This document shows positions 9,257-18,192 of a DNA stretch of 64,000 bases, piece after piece. The notes beneath the pieces were generated by a model. The model searched no databases. It saw only the letters and a program-made list of their open reading frames with translations, and was not told the origin of the DNA. Origin of the DNA: an uncultured Clostridia bacterium (GTDB lineage Bacteria > Bacillota > Clostridia > TANB77 > CAG-508). The stretch is from assembly GCA_947601495.1 (NCBI GenBank), contig CANQGE010000005.1:1-64000 (forward strand), read 5' to 3'. The translations under genes and the position numbers were made by a program. Position 1 is the stretch's first letter. Every line of letters starts with the position of its first letter.

Positions 9257-9652
9257 TTAGTCAATACAAAGCTTAAGAATTTCTTCAAGTCGTTCATCTT
9301 GCTTTGTTAGATACAAATATCCAATTAAAGCCTCAAAAGCAGTAGATTGTGTATAATCTGCTATATTTGCATTTTTTGCAATATGATGATTTTCTGTATT
9401 TCTACCTCTTCTTACAACATCCTTTTCCTCATCTGTTAATTTATCCATTATTTTCTCTAATATATCAGCTTGAGCTTTTGCTTTAACATATTTAATAGCT
9501 TCTATATGTAATTTGTGTGGTTTAGCATTAGAATTATTAGTTAATTCTGTTCTTATGAATAATTCATATACGCTATCTCCAACATAAGCCCAAACTAACG
9601 GTGATAGCAATTTTGCATCTTCAATACTTTTTTCTCTTTTTATAAATTCCAT
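9257..9652 (-). CDS. mrnC: Mini-ribonuclease III (MrnC)
   Basis: A 131-residue RNase III catalytic domain without a dsRNA-binding domain, the usual MrnC size. In B. subtilis the enzyme trims 23S rRNA precursors. LSPLVWAYVGDSVYELFIR carries the aspartate-containing RNase III signature, followed by HKLHIEAIKYVKAKAQA, RRGRN and STAFEALIGYLYL with the second acidic pair. The usual neighbours cysS and rlmB are absent; the gene sits between tRNA-Glu and rbgA. Confidence 0.93.
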   Translation of the reverse strand: MEFIKREKSIEDAKLLSPLVWAYVGDSVYELFIRTELTNNSNAKPHKLHIEAIKYVKAKAQADILEKIMDKLTDEEKDVVRRGRNTENHHIAKNANIADYTQSTAFEALIGYLYLTKQDERLEEILKLCID

Positions 9653-9763
9653 TTTTATAACTTCGTTATTTTAATAACTATTTCTCCTTTTTTATTTATT
9701 TTTAATTGATTTAAATAAAACTAAAACTTGAATTTTGCTTAATGCTTTATCCGCTTAACATTT

Positions 9764-10648
9764 CTATGGTTCTTCTAAACTTATTCTTCCTAATTTGCAA
9801 CTTCTAAAATCATCTAAAATAATTCTAGAAATCCTTTCTTCATCAATATCTCCTCCAGGTTTTAATGCTCCTCTTTTTTTTGCTATTAATTGCATTAGTG
9901 AATAAATTTTATTAGTTTCTTTTTCTAATTTAGTAAATTCATCTTCTGTTATTTTGTATCTTTCCATTAAATTGATTTTATGCTTATTGCATAATACTTT
10001 TAATAGTTCATAAGCTATTTCTGTAGTTTCTAAAATATCATCTTTAATTGTTCCTGTAAATGCCAAATTTAAAGCAATTTCATTGCTTTGAAATTTGGGC
10101 CATAATACACCTGGAGTATCTAATAATTCCTGATTATTATTAATTCTAATCCATTGTTTAGATTTTGTTACACCTGGACGATTTGCTACTTCTAATTTAC
10201 TTTTTTTAGAGATTCTATTTATTAAAGAAGACTTTCCTACATTTGGAATTCCTACAATCATAACTCTAATAGTTTTCTTTATTCTTCCTCTTTCCTTTTG
10301 CTTCCTTATTTCATCTTCCATTAAAAAATCAACTTTTTTGGTAATTTTTTCTATTCCTTTTTCAGAATTAGCATCTGTTAAAAGCGTTGGCGCTTCTTTA
10401 GAAAAAACTTCTAGCCATTTTTTATTAATAATTTCATTAGATAAATCAGATTTATTTAATAAAATTATTTTCTTTTTATTCTTCGTTAGTTTAACTATTT
10501 CTGGATTTCTACTAGAGATTGGTATTCTAGCATCTAAAAGTTCAACTACAACATCTACTAGTTTTAAATCTTCTTCTATTTCTCTTTTAGTTTTTGCCAT
10601 ATGTCCTGGATACCAGTTAATATTAATATTCTTATTATTTTCTTGCAT
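9764..10648 (-). CDS. rbgA: Ribosome biogenesis GTPase RbgA (YlqF)
   Basis: A circularly permuted GTPase required for late assembly of the 50S subunit. The motif order G4-G5-G1-G3 is visible: INWYPGHMAKTKRE at the start, LLNKSDL (G4), then GIPNVGKSSLINR (G1) and DTPGVLWPKF (G3), followed by the C-terminal RNA-binding helical region. I use the ATG at 10648 (294 residues); a GTG nine bases upstream is in frame and neither has a strong ribosome binding site. Confidence 0.95.
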   Translation of the reverse strand: MQENNKNININWYPGHMAKTKREIEEDLKLVDVVVELLDARIPISSRNPEIVKLTKNKKKIILLNKSDLSNEIINKKWLEVFSKEAPTLLTDANSEKGIEKITKKVDFLMEDEIRKQKERGRIKKTIRVMIVGIPNVGKSSLINRISKKSKLEVANRPGVTKSKQWIRINNNQELLDTPGVLWPKFQSNEIALNLAFTGTIKDDILETTEIAYELLKVLCNKHKINLMERYKITEDEFTKLEKETNKIYSLMQLIAKKRGALKPGGDIDEERISRIILDDFRSCKLGRISLEEP

Positions 10649-10689
10649 TTTTCTCACTTTCTTTCTTTTTGAATTTTAAGTATTAATCT

Positions 10690-10821
10690 TTAATGTTCAA
10701 ATCTAAACACTTTTTTTAATCCATCAAATTCGACGCCTTTAAAACATTTATTTTTTTCTTCTAATAATTTTTCATCTATGTTTATTATTATCCATAAGTC
10801 TCCTTTTTTATATTTAATCAT
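10690..10821 (-). CDS. Possible small protein, 43 residues
   Basis: An open frame from ATG 10821 to TAA 10690 upstream of rbgA, beginning MIKYKKGDLWIIINIDEKLL and ending GLKKVFRFEH. There is no convincing ribosome binding site. It could be a degraded fragment or chance. No family is recognised. Confidence 0.25.
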   Translation of the reverse strand: MIKYKKGDLWIIINIDEKLLEEKNKCFKGVEFDGLKKVFRFEH

Positions 10822-10876
10822 GTAAAAACTTATTTTAAATAAATGCTTATTTTTCAATGTTTTTTAAGATACTTAT

Positions 10877-11410
10877 TCATTTTTTAAGCTTTATTTTGTA
10901 ATAATTACTTTTTAAAGTAACAGTCCACTCATCACTTAATTTTATATTTTCTATATCTGTTTTAAATAAAATTCCACCATTTTTTTGAATAGTTTTATTT
11001 GATCCTAAGTTTTTCTCATAACACCCTAATACAACTTCAGACATATTTTTTTCTTTACAAATTTCTAATGCATAATTGAGTATTTGAGTAGCATATCCCT
11101 TTCTTCTTTCACTAGGTCTAACTCCATATCCAATATCTCCATATTTATTTCTAAGTGCATCCGTTAAATCAAATCTTATATTTAATAAACCTATCAATCT
11201 ATCATTATCAAACACTAAATATAAATAATATTTTCCCCATTCATCATCAGCAATTTTACTATTTCGATTAACTTTTTGAACCCATTCCTTATATTTCATG
11301 TTAGTCAAGCCATTACTAGCACTTATACTTTTTTCATGATTAGAATAATGTTCAATAACATAATCTTTTAATCTTCCATAATCATCTAATGTAGGTAATC
11401 TATATTCCAT
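10877..11410 (-). CDS. GNAT family N-acetyltransferase
   Basis: A 177-residue GNAT fold enzyme that would transfer an acetyl group from acetyl-CoA to an unknown amine. The acetyl-CoA binding region is GYGVRPSERRKGYATQIL, with the R/Q-x-x-G-x-G/A pattern, and the C-terminal part has GCYEKNLGSNKTIQKNGG, as in RimJ/RimL-like and YkwB-like members. A GGAG site precedes the ATG. It lies 60 bases downstream of a second GNAT gene with which it may be cotranscribed. Confidence 0.85.
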   Translation of the reverse strand: MEYRLPTLDDYGRLKDYVIEHYSNHEKSISASNGLTNMKYKEWVQKVNRNSKIADDEWGKYYLYLVFDNDRLIGLLNIRFDLTDALRNKYGDIGYGVRPSERRKGYATQILNYALEICKEKNMSEVVLGCYEKNLGSNKTIQKNGGILFKTDIENIKLSDEWTVTLKSNYYKIKLKK

Positions 11411-11470
11411 TTATAAAATCTCTCCTCTTTTTATATCTTTTATAAATAAGTCCAAATTTAAATGGCTCTA

Positions 11471-11881
11471 TTACTTCAATATCATTCCATGACCTAAACC
11501 TGCATCTATTCTCTTTACAAAGCCAAAATTTTCATAAAACTTTTCCTTGTTTTTAGAAGCTCCTAAATAAACTCTCAAATTTGGATTTTCTTTTTTTATT
11601 TGACTTATTTTTTCTAATAATTTATTCATTATCAAAGTTCCTATTTTATTTCCTTGATATTCAGGTTTTACCATAATATCTTGTATATATAAAAAACAAA
11701 TTGAATCTCCTATAATTCTACCATATCCAATAATTTGGTTATCATCATAAACACTTATTGAATAAAATGTATTATCTAATGATTTTTGCGTTATTTTATT
11801 ATCGTACGCACCCCATCCAACAGAATTATATAATAAATTGAATTCATCTATATTCTTATTATTTTCTTTTAATTTAATCAC
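11471..11881 (-). CDS. GNAT family N-acetyltransferase (short)
   Basis: A 136-residue GNAT protein. The CoA-binding segment is IMVKPEYQGNKIGTLIMNKLL, and the C-terminal KNKEKFYENFGFVKR is typical of small GNATs. The start is a GTG at 11881 with AGGAG five bases upstream; the overlapping ATG is followed at once by TGA and cannot be used. The acceptor substrate is unknown. Confidence 0.85.
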   Translation of the reverse strand: MIKLKENNKNIDEFNLLYNSVGWGAYDNKITQKSLDNTFYSISVYDDNQIIGYGRIIGDSICFLYIQDIMVKPEYQGNKIGTLIMNKLLEKISQIKKENPNLRVYLGASKNKEKFYENFGFVKRIDAGLGHGMILK

Positions 11882-11971
11882 ATTTTCTCCTTTTTATATT
11901 ATGTAATAGCATATAAATAATATTTTTCAAGAAGTTTATATTAAGCCTTTTGCCATTTAATTCTAACACAA

Positions 11972-12002
11972 AAGCAAGCAATTTTCAACCAATTGCTTGC
12001 TT
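11972..12002 (-). terminator. Intrinsic terminator
   Basis: A perfect 12-bp stem (AAGCAAGCAATT and complement) around a 7-base loop lies just past the stop of the four-helix membrane protein gene at 12034. A short T-rich tract follows on the minus strand. Confidence 0.65.
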
Positions 12003-12033
12003 TATAATAATTTAATATATTTTTTTCGCTTTT

Positions 12034-12510
12034 TTAAAATTTATATTGGTTTCTATCTGCCCTTTCATCAAACTGTCTATCGTAATCTTTATTTGCATAG
12101 AACCAATCTTCTCTTTTCTTTCCATTTCCTAAAGTTCTATTCTTGTTTAGTAAAACATCTAGGAATGTTAATGCTGGAAGAATAACTCCTATTACTGTAA
12201 AAAGTAAATTTGCACTGCTTGCAATATCTAATCCACCAAAGCCAACTGTCATAATCGTATTATATAGTGCTGTTCCAAAATATGTTGCATAAACTGCAAA
12301 ATATATAGCAGCTCCAACTATATTTCTCTTTATAATTAGTACCATACATGGTAAAGTAATAAATAGTACTGCTATTTCTGTATTAGTATTTATTGGTTGT
12401 GCAAAAAAAGATACATCTAATTGAAATAATAAAGTTGCAATGGCTCTAAAAAACCAAAATAATATTCCTAAAAAAGTAATTAAATAGCTAAATAAAGACA
12501 TTTTTTTCAC
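12034..12510 (-). CDS. Small membrane protein, about four helices
   Basis: A 158-residue hydrophobic protein. Helices are visible at roughly residues 8-30, 43-62, 66-90 and 95-120, followed by a charged cytoplasmic tail with REDWFYANKDYDRQFDERADR. I do not recognise a family or a catalytic motif. AGGTGA precedes the ATG. It is flanked by terminators on both sides, so it is probably a single-gene transcript. Confidence 0.75.
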   Translation of the reverse strand: MKKMSLFSYLITFLGILFWFFRAIATLLFQLDVSFFAQPINTNTEIAVLFITLPCMVLIIKRNIVGAAIYFAVYATYFGTALYNTIMTVGFGGLDIASSANLLFTVIGVILPALTFLDVLLNKNRTLGNGKKREDWFYANKDYDRQFDERADRNQYKF

Positions 12511-12522
12511 CTCGTTTTATAT

Positions 12523-12550
12523 AAAAAAAGCGTGCGATATACACACGCCA
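12523..12550 (-). terminator. Terminator of the ireB-ruvX-DUF1292 operon
   Basis: On the minus strand a GC-rich stem (GGCGTGTG against CGCACGC) is followed by a run of seven T. It lies 11 bases after the DUF1292 stop codon. Confidence 0.85.
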
Positions 12551-12560
12551 TAATTTAATT

Positions 12561-12896
12561 CTATTCTCCATCTGTAAAATTAAATTCTTCTTTAAATTTT
12601 TCTTTAAAAATTTCAAAAACTGCTGTTAATGTGTTTTCATCATCAACGCTTACATAAGACTCTTCATCTTTACCTTCATCTGAATCATCAACTTTTAATA
12701 TTACTACTTCTCCGTCATCTTCTTCTCCTTCTTCAACTGCAGGTAATAATACTACATATTCCTCTGATTCATATTCTATTAAATCTAAGAACTCGAATTT
12801 TACTTCGTTACCATTTTCATCGTTTAAAATTATGATATTGCTTAAGCTTTCATCTTCTACTTCGTTTAATTCGTTTTCTTTATTTTCCTCATCCAT
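12561..12896 (-). CDS. DUF1292 family protein (YrzB-like)
   Basis: A 111-residue, very acidic protein of the DUF1292 family. The core reads NIIILNDENGNEVKFEFLDL followed by YESEEYVVLLPA and GEVVILKV, the family's beta-rich layout; the acidic insert EEGEEDDGE is also typical. Function is unknown. In Firmicutes it regularly follows alaS, the IreB gene and ruvX, and here it follows ireB and ruvX. A strong AAGGAG site precedes the ATG. Confidence 0.9.
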   Translation of the reverse strand: MDEENKENELNEVEDESLSNIIILNDENGNEVKFEFLDLIEYESEEYVVLLPAVEEGEEDDGEVVILKVDDSDEGKDEESYVSVDDENTLTAVFEIFKEKFKEEFNFTDGE

Positions 12897-13006
12897 TTTT
12901 AATTTCTCCTTCCTCTGTATTTTATATTCAAAAATATGATATACTAAAGATTATTTTTTTGCAATACTTTTTTACAAATTTTAACAAAACTTCATATAAT
13001 TGAAAT

Positions 13007-13423
13007 CTATTTTTTATTTATGTACATTTCTAGTATATAAACCGCTGAAATTGTATCTACTACTTCTTTTTTCTTATTTTTATTAATGTCTAAGAAATTC
13101 ATAGTTTTGTGTGCTGCAACAGTTGTAAGTCTTTCATCTACAGTTACAATTTGCTTTTTATTATACTTACATTTTAGCTTATGTATAAACTTCTCTGTTA
13201 CTTCTGCTCTTATTGTTTTTGTTCCATTCATATTAAATGGCATTCCAACAACAATTATTTCAACATCCGGATATTTCTCAAAAATTTCATCTAACCTCTT
13301 TAATAAAATTTTATCGTTTCCGTTATAAGATATTGTTTCTAGTCCTTGCGCAGTTATTCCCAAAGCATCTGTAATGGCTATTCCAACCCTGCTGTCTCCA
13401 TAATCAATTCCCAATATTCTCAT
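13007..13423 (-). CDS. ruvX: Putative pre-16S rRNA nuclease / Holliday junction resolvase-like (YqgF/RuvX)
   Basis: A 138-residue RNase H-fold protein. MRILGIDYGDSRVGIAITD holds the first catalytic Asp, VGMPFNMNGT the middle motif and VDERLTT the acidic second motif, with VDTISAVYILEMY at the end. The family processes the 5' end of 16S rRNA and was first named as a Holliday junction resolvase. I chose the ATG at 13423, directly after the ireB stop; the longer version would need an upstream TTG inside ireB. The ireB-ruvX order is conserved in Firmicutes. Confidence 0.93.
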   Translation of the reverse strand: MRILGIDYGDSRVGIAITDALGITAQGLETISYNGNDKILLKRLDEIFEKYPDVEIIVVGMPFNMNGTKTIRAEVTEKFIHKLKCKYNKKQIVTVDERLTTVAAHKTMNFLDINKNKKKEVVDTISAVYILEMYINKK

Positions 13424-13427
13424 GAAA

Positions 13428-13682
13428 TTAGTCTTCCAATCCAATATAATATTTTACCATTTTTTCTAGAAGTTCGTCTCTCTCTATTAATCTAATTAAA
13501 TTTCTTGCATCATTATGACTAGTTATATAAGTAGGGTCTCCTGACAATATATAACCAACTATTTGATTTATTGGGTTATATCCTTTTTCAACTAAAGCTT
13601 GGTATACTTCTTTTAAAATTTCTTTAGCTCTGATGCTTTTATCTTTGTCTACTTTAAAACTCATTGTTTTATCAATAGCCAT
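13428..13682 (-). CDS. ireB: IreB family regulatory phosphoprotein
   Basis: An 84-residue protein of the IreB/UPF0297 (DUF965) family: [37 protein letters not shown] and [15 protein letters not shown] are the family signature. In Enterococcus, IreB is phosphorylated near the N terminus by the PASTA kinase IreK and modulates cephalosporin resistance. AGGAGG precedes the ATG. It is followed at once by ruvX and then the DUF1292 gene, a conserved operon order. Confidence 0.95.
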   Translation of the reverse strand: MAIDKTMSFKVDKDKSIRAKEILKEVYQALVEKGYNPINQIVGYILSGDPTYITSHNDARNLIRLIERDELLEKMVKYYIGLED

Positions 13683-13694
13683 AACTTTTTCCTC

Positions 13695-14832
13695 CTAAAT
13701 ATAATTTATTTTACTTTCATTTGGATCTGCTGAATCTAAATACTCTTCTAGTTTTTTGTTTAGTTGCTCAATACCAGTACCTTTATAGTATGTTGATACA
13801 ACAAAATTAATAATTGGTGAAGCAGTTTTTTCTTCTTTTAATTCTCTTACTTTTACTCTTTTTCCGTTAATTACTTTCTTTACTTCCATTTCTTCTGCTT
13901 CTTCAACTATTTCTAGCTCTTCCATTTCTGTCTTTAGTGTTTTTAAGAATTCTTCAACACTGCCTTCTTCAACTCCTGAGAAAACTATTACAAATTTTGG
14001 TCCCATATATCTTACAAATACATATTGTGCTGGTATTTTTGTTTTTACTATGTTACTAATTTCAGTAATAACTTCATTTCCCATTTGTCTACTTGCTTTT
14101 TCGTTTATTTCTTCTATATTTATTATTTTAAACATACAAACTGCAGAAGTAGGATATTTATCAAATGTTTTTTTAGCTTTTCCATATAAATATTCAGCTG
14201 AATATAATCCTGTAAATTTATCTACTCTAACAATTTTTTCCATTGCATCTTGATAAGACATTGTTGATAAAATTGATATAATATTATCTTTTATAACTTC
14301 AATAATAGCTGTATCCATTTTATCAAATGCATGCATTCTTCCACTTTCCATAATCCAATATCCAATATAGATGTTGTCTATATATAGTGGGAAAAACATT
14401 GCAGATTTAGCTCTACCCATTTCAACTTTTTGATAAGGTAATTTTTCGTTTTCGTTATCTATTGTTATATATTTTGGAGTTGCTGTTGAAACACTGTCTT
14501 GAAAGATTTCCTCATTATGCAAATTAGTTAATGTTTGATGATGTATTTCATCAACATTTGTAGCTTTAATTACATATTCTGCACCATCAAAAACTACTAT
14601 TGTTGAATATTTTATATCATATTTTTCAATAACAATGTCATTAATTTTATTAATTTTCTCTTCAACAGAATCTTCTTCTCCAGCAACCTTCATAAAGTCT
14701 TGTAAAATTGATAATTTGTTTATTTGCTGGTTTATATTATTAAAAGCTTCAATTTTCTTTCCGAACATGAAGGTTATATGCGACAAGAACAATAATTGCT
14801 ATAACCAAAACTACTATAACTATTGCTATCAA
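13695..14832 (-). pseudogene. Membrane-anchored GAF / degenerate GGDEF protein, frameshifted near its start
   Basis: The main frame from 14768 down encodes a GAF-like sensor (about residues 40-170) and a GGDEF-fold domain (DKFTGLYSAEYLYGKAK opens it). RYMGPKF stands where the catalytic GGDEF loop should be, so diguanylate cyclase activity is unlikely. No ribosome binding site precedes this frame. Seven bases after a clear AGGGGTG site, a TTG at 14832 opens another frame encoding one membrane helix (IAIVIVVLVIAIIVLVAYNL), then RKEN and a stop. Skipping one base at GGAAAG (about 14755-14760) joins the helix to KKIEAFNNINQQINK. The ancestral protein was probably membrane-anchored. The break may be a mutation, an assembly error or real recoding. 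Confidence 0.65.
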
Positions 14833-14864
14833 GATACCACACCCCTACTTATTTTAATTTTATT

Positions 14865-17513
14865 TTAAAATTTATTTTTACTGTTATTTTTTTCCATTTT
14901 ATTTAATGTATTTCCCATATTTCCTGAAAAATTAGTAGCATCATAATTTAGTTGTGAAGATGGTGCTTTTGAACCATAATTTGGTTTACCAACTAAAGGA
15001 TATACCATTTCACCTAAATTTTTCAATTTACTTATAAATGTTTTTGAATATCCACTTAGTGTTAGATTACATGTTGCCATTGAATCCAAGTATTTTGAGT
15101 ATGCTGCTTCTTCAAATGGAATACTACATGCCTTTACCATATCTTTATTGAATAATTCTGTCATAAAAGACATTGATGGGTCATTATAAAAAGACATACC
15201 ATTTATTATTACTTTTGTTGATAAAGTTCTTACTTTTACTTCTTTATTAATTACAACCCTAACTTTTTCTGGTTCTAACACGCCTTTTGATTTTAAATCT
15301 CTTAAAAATGCTGTTAGTGGTTGTATTGTTAAAATGTCCATTGATTGTACTAAATAAATTTCTTGACAACTTGCAAAATAAGATGGATCTGTATCAAAAT
15401 CACAATCTATTAATATTAGAGAATGATTTTGAACCAATGTTGATAGAATTGGTTCTGCATCTGAATAATCTTTTCCATCATTTGGAAGTGCAGTATAAAC
15501 AGTTAGATTTCTGTTTTTATTAACTTTTATACCTTCTGCAAATCCTTTTTGCAATTTACTAATTGAATTATAAGCTATATTTCTTAAATCTTCTTCATTA
15601 TTTGTATAAATGTAGAATGAATTTTTGTTTTTAGTCATATCTAATATAGCTGTGTTTATTCCTAGAGAAGAAAATAATGCAGCTAAATTATTTATTAAAA
15701 ATGATGTTCCATTTTTTGTTGTTCCTAAAAAAGTTACTATTTTTTTATCTTTAGTTAATAGACTATTTAAGCTAGACATTGAATAATCAATTTTTGGCTT
15801 AATGCTTTCTATTTCTTTATCAAAATTATTTTCTGCTATATTACTTCTTTCTTGTTCATCATCTTCATCATCTTCTAATCCAAATAATAAATCTTCACCA
15901 TCATCTTCACCACTAGTTCTAGAAGACTTGCTACTTGATGATGAACTAGTATCTTCGTCTATATCATCTAAATCATCAAGTCCAGGTAAATTTACTTCTT
16001 CAGTAAATTCTTCATCATCATCCATTCCTGGTAATACATCATCATCTGCTTCTTCGTCATCATCCATTCCAGGTAATACATCATCGTCTGCTTCTTCGTC
16101 ATCGTCCATTCCTGGTAATACATCATCGTCTGCTTCTTCATCATCGTCCATTCCTGGTAATACGTCATCATCTGCTTCTTCATCATCATCCATTCCAGGT
16201 AATACATCGTCATCTGCTTCTTCGTCATCGTCCATTCCTGGTAATACATCATCATCTAATTCTTCATCATCCATGCTTGGTAATGTTTTATTTATTTGTT
16301 CATCTTCTAGTCCAGGTAATATTTCGTCATCATCTAATTCATCTGCTACTTCTTCTTTAGGTTTTACTTCCCCTATTTTTTTCTTAGGTGGTAATTTAAC
16401 TTCATCTTCTTCAATAGCAGTATTAACAGTTTCAACTTTCTTTATTGGTTTCTCTAGTTTTACTGCATTTGGATTTTTTGGTTTTACTCTTACAACTCTG
16501 CCGTCTGGCAATACCTTCTTTTGATATACTGGTTTTTCTTCAGTTTCAACTACTGATTTAACTGTTGGTTCTTTTTTAACAACTTTCTTTACAACAGTTG
16601 GCTTTCTTACCTCTTCTGTAGGAGCAACTATTTTAACTTCTGGCTTACCTGTAGACACTTTTTTCTTTCCAGATGTTTTTACTGAAGATGGTATAACAAT
16701 TGGTCCTGAAATTTTATTTTTTGCAGACCTATTTTCTATTATATCTATTTTAATTCCTGTTTGCTTTCTTGCTTCTTTTGCCTTTTGTTCTGGGCTATTT
16801 ACTTTTTGAATTTTACCATTTACAGACATTAATTGTTGATATTTTTGGCAATCCTCTTCTAGAACTGCCTTTACATTCATTGGTAAACAGTTTATAACTA
16901 TCTTCAATTGTTCATCTGTATATTGAGTTGCAATACTATTAAAGCTTTCTGCATATTTTTCTGTATTTTTTCCTAATTTTTTAAAATGAGTTATTATATT
17001 TTGGATTTCTAATTCACTAACTTCGTTATCGCTTTTATTGCTGTAGTTTACATCTTCTGCATCTATTTTATAATATGATTTTGCCTCTTTTTTTACTCTA
17101 GGTTTACTAATTAAGTCGCATACATTAGACGTGTTTCTATCAGATCCTAAAAGTGCATTATATATTCCAATGCCAAATATTTTTACTAAAAATGCACATC
17201 CTTTTGTATGTCTATCTGAGCATATTAAAACAATTGATGTTTCATTTCCATCAATGTCTTGTGCTTCATCACTAATATCATCAAGTTTTTCAAAAATAAA
17301 TTTGTCTATTGCTTCATAATTATTGTTTGAAAATGCTTCTAAATCTTCACTTATAACTATTCTATCATAGCTTTTATCTTTTTGTATTTCTTTTAATATT
17401 GCGTTGAAATAATATACGTTTTTATAAGAAATAATCTCCTTATATTTTTTTTGATATTCCTCAACAATTGTATCGGAAATCTTTTCATTACTAACCGCAA
17501 ACAATACTTTCAT
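14865..17513 (-). CDS. CpaE/TadZ-like ATPase with acidic tandem repeats
   Basis: An 882-residue protein. The N terminus (MKVLFAVSNEKISDTIVEEY, residues 1 to about 150) is a receiver-like alpha/beta domain of unknown role. A basic Pro/Lys/Val-rich linker (about 250-370) follows, then six copies of the acidic unit DDDVLPGMDDDEEA. The C-terminal 250 residues resemble a MinD/ParA-type ATPase: KKIVTFLGTTKNGTSFLINN has a deviant Walker A without the usual KGG-GKT/S, and SLILIDCDFDTDPSYF fits Walker B. The deviant loop, as in TadZ/CpaE, suggests a localisation or assembly factor. Its ribosome binding site overlaps the end of the upstream VirB2-like gene. Confidence 0.75.
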   Translation of the reverse strand: MKVLFAVSNEKISDTIVEEYQKKYKEIISYKNVYYFNAILKEIQKDKSYDRIVISEDLEAFSNNNYEAIDKFIFEKLDDISDEAQDIDGNETSIVLICSDRHTKGCAFLVKIFGIGIYNALLGSDRNTSNVCDLISKPRVKKEAKSYYKIDAEDVNYSNKSDNEVSELEIQNIITHFKKLGKNTEKYAESFNSIATQYTDEQLKIVINCLPMNVKAVLEEDCQKYQQLMSVNGKIQKVNSPEQKAKEARKQTGIKIDIIENRSAKNKISGPIVIPSSVKTSGKKKVSTGKPEVKIVAPTEEVRKPTVVKKVVKKEPTVKSVVETEEKPVYQKKVLPDGRVVRVKPKNPNAVKLEKPIKKVETVNTAIEEDEVKLPPKKKIGEVKPKEEVADELDDDEILPGLEDEQINKTLPSMDDEELDDDVLPGMDDDEEADDDVLPGMDDDEEADDDVLPGMDDDEEADDDVLPGMDDDEEADDDVLPGMDDDEEADDDVLPGMDDDEEFTEEVNLPGLDDLDDIDEDTSSSSSSKSSRTSGEDDGEDLLFGLEDDEDDEQERSNIAENNFDKEIESIKPKIDYSMSSLNSLLTKDKKIVTFLGTTKNGTSFLINNLAALFSSLGINTAILDMTKNKNSFYIYTNNEEDLRNIAYNSISKLQKGFAEGIKVNKNRNLTVYTALPNDGKDYSDAEPILSTLVQNHSLILIDCDFDTDPSYFASCQEIYLVQSMDILTIQPLTAFLRDLKSKGVLEPEKVRVVINKEVKVRTLSTKVIINGMSFYNDPSMSFMTELFNKDMVKACSIPFEEAAYSKYLDSMATCNLTLSGYSKTFISKLKNLGEMVYPLVGKPNYGSKAPSSQLNYDATNFSGNMGNTLNKMEKNNSKNKF
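16011..16262 (-). repeat. Six-copy 42-bp in-frame tandem repeat
   Basis: Six near-identical 42-base units encode DDDVLPGMDDDEEA inside the ATPase gene. Units differ only by a few silent changes such as tca/tcg and cct/cca. Copy number is likely to vary by slippage or recombination without breaking the frame, because 42 is a multiple of three. Confidence 0.95.
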
Positions 17514-17516
17514 TTG

Positions 17517-17933
17517 TTAACCCCTCCAACCATTTACTACAATTGCAAATACTAATGGTAATACTTGACATATCAATAAAATCGTAACAAAGGTTATAAT
17601 AAGCATAAAACCTCTATCTCTAACATCCAATTTTCTTATACCTAATACATATTGATATATTGATCCAACTGCTATACCTACAAAGCAAAATGGTATACTA
17701 TATATTCTAATTATGTTCAAAACATAAGCTGCAACTCCAAACGGAGTTGAACCATATTTTTCTATGTAATCTTCTAGTTTATCTTTTGCTGATTCTTTAA
17801 TTTCTACTAATTGTGTCGCTTGTTCAGACTCTAGAACTTCCTCTCCCGTAACAGCATAAGTTTTTACAGGACATATAAACATTCCTAAAAGCATTGCAAA
17901 AATTAGTGCTGTTATTGATATTTTCTTTATCAT
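17517..17933 (-). CDS. Secreted/membrane protein, VirB2/TrbC pilin-like
   Basis: 138 residues. A signal peptide or first membrane helix (ISITALIFAMLLGMFICPV, then AVTG) is followed by a short extracytoplasmic acidic segment (about 27-65). Two hydrophobic helices (IIRIYSIPFCFVGIAVGSIY and MLIITFVTILLICQVLPLVF) are separated by the basic loop LGIRKLDVRDRG. Signal peptide plus two helices with a short basic loop is the layout of VirB2/TrbC-type pilins and related small channel proteins. AAGGAGG precedes the ATG. It is tightly linked to the CpaE-like ATPase, but no other secretion genes are seen. Confidence 0.55.
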   Translation of the reverse strand: MIKKISITALIFAMLLGMFICPVKTYAVTGEEVLESEQATQLVEIKESAKDKLEDYIEKYGSTPFGVAAYVLNIIRIYSIPFCFVGIAVGSIYQYVLGIRKLDVRDRGFMLIITFVTILLICQVLPLVFAIVVNGWRG

Positions 17934-18192
17934 ATTTATAAAAAACCTCCTTTTGGGCTAATTGTCTCAAAATATTATACTACATATAATATAATACAAT
18001 ATTCTTAAGAAAATATCAACCGTAAATTCTAATTTTTTTCCTATTTTTTACTCAAAATAATTTTAATCTTAATACAAATTTTTGTCAAACCAAATTTAAT
18101 AAAATATTTTATTTCCGTAAGAATTTTTTTGAACTTTTTCAAAATATTTTTTTAAATATTTTTTAACTAAAATTGAAGTTTATTTAACTTTT

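Noticed and set aside
15802..16524. 240-residue serine-rich open frame on the plus strand
   Set aside because: It is the antisense of the acidic repeat in the ATPase gene; poly-Ser mirrors Asp/Glu codons.
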